Source: Prevotellaceae bacterium UBA4361 (lineage in GTDB: Bacteria; Bacteroidota; Bacteroidia; Bacteroidales; Bacteroidaceae). From it: DNA of 7,750 nt. The DNA is taken from contig DGSN01000046.1 of the NCBI GenBank assembly GCA_002393575.1, positions 1-7,750 on the forward strand, read 5' to 3'. The notes under the pieces were generated by a model that ran no database searches, was not told where the DNA came from, and worked only from the letters and a program-made list of their open reading frames with translations. Made by a program: the position numbers and the translations under genes. This document shows, one piece after another, positions 6,229-7,750 of the stretch (positions are counted from its first letter, which is position 1; each line of letters begins with the position of its first letter).

Positions 6229-7728
6229 ATGTCGGAACGAACTTACATAGCCATCGACCTGAAGTCGTTCTATGCTTCGGTGGAATGTGTGGAAAGAGGC
6301 CTCGACCCCTTGACCACCCACTTGGTCGTGGCAGATGTCAGTCGGACTGAGAAAACCATCTGTTTGGCTGTGTCACCTCCGCTCAAAGCCTATGGAATTG
6401 GCGGACGCGCACGACTGTTCGAAGTGGTACAGCGGGTGAAGGAGGTGAACAACGAACGCAGGCGAAAAGCCAACTGGCACATAACGGGCAAATCATCCAA
6501 CGAACTCGAACTGCAAGCGCATCCCGATTGGGAACTGGACTACATTGCAGCCCCACCTCGCATGGCGCACTACATCGAAGTCAGCACACGGGTGTATCAA
6601 ACCTATCTGAAATACATCGCTGCCGAGGACATTCACGTGTATAGCATCGACGAAGTGTTTATGGACGTGACTGCCTATCTCTCCACTTACAAGATGACGG
6701 CTCACCAATTGGCGATGACGATGATTCAGGACGTACTGAAAACAACGGGCATCACCGCAACAGCAGGCATCGGCACGAACCTCTACCTCTGCAAAGTGGC
6801 AATGGACATCGTGGCGAAGCACATACCTGCCGACAAAGACGGAGTGCGCATTGCCGAACTCGATGAAATGAGCTATCGAGAAAAGTTGTGGGATTACAGA
6901 CCGTTGACAAAATTCTGGCGAGTGGGACGAGGCATTGCCGAAAAACTGATGCCATACGGCATTGACACGATGGGCAAGATTGCACGACTGTCAGAACAAA
7001 ACGAAGAATTGCTCTACTCGCTCTTTGGCGTGAATGCGGAACTGCTCATCGACCATGCCTGGGGATGGGAGCCTTGCACTATCGAAATGGTGAAGCAATA
7101 CAAACCAGAAAGCAATTCCTTCAGCAGCGGACAGGTGCTGACCTGCCCTTACGATTTCAAGAAAGCACGTGTGGTGGTTCAGGAAATGGCAGACCAAGCA
7201 GCACTCAGCCTCGTGGCAAAACGACTCGTCACCCACCAGCTGGTGTTGACAGTAGGGTACGATGTGGAAAGTTTGAAGAACCAAGACAACCAAAAATACA
7301 AAGGAGAAGTGACGACCGACTGGTATGGTCGCAGGGTGCCAAAACATGCTCATGGCACAGCAAACCTCGACAGGCAGACATCTTCGTCTCGACTCATTAC
7401 GAAAGCCGTTGTGGAACTCTACGACCGCATTGTCAACCCCGACTTGCTCATTCGCCGACTGAATCTGACAACCAATTTTGTGGTGTCAGAAAGCGAGGCT
7501 AACAAAAACACCCAACCACAGCAATTGGACCTCTTCACCGACTATGAGGCGTTGAAGAAACAAGAAGAGGAGGAACAGGCGGCACTCGACAAAGAACGAC
7601 GACTGCAAGAGGCTCAATTAGCCATCCAGCAACGCTTCGGCAAGAACGCCATCCTGAAAGGCTTGAACTTCGAGGAAGGTGCTACAGCCATAGAGAGAAA
7701 TGCCACCATCGGAGGACATAAAGCGTGA
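6229..7728 (+). CDS. Y-family translesion DNA polymerase (UmuC/DinB-like)
   Basis: A 499-residue error-prone polymerase that would copy past DNA lesions. The catalytic metal ligands are visible: Asp10 in AIDLKSFYASVE, with Tyr15 as likely steric gate against ribonucleotides, and Asp141-Glu142 in YSIDEVFMD. The palm also has TAGIGTN (178-184). A helix-hairpin-helix thumb (about 225-250, KFWRVGRGIAEKL) and a little-finger domain (about 297-420, from SFSSGQ) follow. QLDLF at 432-436 is a good sliding-clamp-binding motif. Residues 440-475 are a charged, probably coiled-coil helix. The end (about 475-499, FGKNAILKG then RNATIGGHKA) resembles the conserved tail of the longer UmuC-like polymerases of Gram-positive and Bacteroidota genomes, often chromosomal or on mobile elements, so length and architecture look complete. 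The start is fixed by the proximity of Asp10; there is no Shine-Dalgarno sequence. It has its own promoter box and lies behind the GH2 terminator. No LexA-type site is recognised. UmuC-like versus Pol IV-like naming is uncertain. Confidence 0.95.
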   Translation: MSERTYIAIDLKSFYASVECVERGLDPLTTHLVVADVSRTEKTICLAVSPPLKAYGIGGRARLFEVVQRVKEVNNERRRKANWHITGKSSNELELQAHPDWELDYIAAPPRMAHYIEVSTRVYQTYLKYIAAEDIHVYSIDEVFMDVTAYLSTYKMTAHQLAMTMIQDVLKTTGITATAGIGTNLYLCKVAMDIVAKHIPADKDGVRIAELDEMSYREKLWDYRPLTKFWRVGRGIAEKLMPYGIDTMGKIARLSEQNEELLYSLFGVNAELLIDHAWGWEPCTIEMVKQYKPESNSFSSGQVLTCPYDFKKARVVVQEMADQAALSLVAKRLVTHQLVLTVGYDVESLKNQDNQKYKGEVTTDWYGRRVPKHAHGTANLDRQTSSSRLITKAVVELYDRIVNPDLLIRRLNLTTNFVVSESEANKNTQPQQLDLFTDYEALKKQEEEEQAALDKERRLQEAQLAIQQRFGKNAILKGLNFEEGATAIERNATIGGHKA

Positions 7729-7750
7729 AGAATGAAGAATATAGAATGAA
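7723..7750 (+). repeat. 7-nt tandem repeats containing the polymerase stop codon
   Basis: GCGTGAA, GAATGAA, GAATATA and GAATGAA run end to end to the window edge, so the tract may continue. The TGA stop (7726-7728) lies in the first unit. The units match the - strand form of the tract at 1959-1993 (GTGAAGC versus GTGAAGA). Confidence 0.7.

Noticed and set aside
1..7750. tRNA, rRNA or known riboswitch
   Set aside because: No cloverleaf, rRNA signature or riboswitch core that I recognise was found by reading the gaps between genes.

Overview
The window looks like chromosomal DNA of a member of the Bacteroidota, probably a Prevotella/Segatella- or Bacteroides-type gut organism. The reasons are the secreted GH35 and GH2 glycosidases of types common in that phylum, start codons without Shine-Dalgarno sequences, AT-rich gaps between moderately GC-rich genes, and a perfect match to the phylum's -7 promoter box (TAnnTTTG) ahead of the last gene. 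The genus is an inference. All genes read on the + strand.

Layout: 1-81 is the 3' end of an unidentified gene. A 15-bp inverted repeat (91-147) and a possible promoter (143-174) lead into a secreted GH35 beta-galactosidase-like enzyme (238-2397). A 254-bp AT-rich gap holds a roughly 143-bp palindromic repeat (2420-2562). A secreted GH2-family glycosidase with an extra C-terminal domain follows (2652-5585) and ends at a textbook hairpin terminator (5610-5653). The next 575 bases hold no convincing gene but are full of repeats: a branched inverted-repeat element (5682-5831), four 22-bp tandem repeats (5937-6024) with a weaker 22-bp periodicity continuing to about 6112, a promoter box (6159-6166), and a leader built from 7-nt units (6170-6225). 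A Y-family (UmuC/DinB-like) translesion DNA polymerase (6229-7728) closes the window, and its stop codon lies inside another 7-nt repeat tract.

The GH35 and GH2 enzymes are probably exported partners that trim galactosyl- or uronosyl-type side chains from a plant polysaccharide. No SusC/SusD pair or regulator is visible, so a polysaccharide-utilisation locus is only suggested. The polymerase is a separate transcription unit for damage tolerance, cut off from the sugar genes by the terminator.

I do not see a clearly new multi-gene system. The unexplained signal is in the non-coding DNA: the 22-bp array, the branched inverted repeat, the palindromic element between the glycosidases, and three separate 7-nt repeat tracts, one of them inside the GH35 reading frame.
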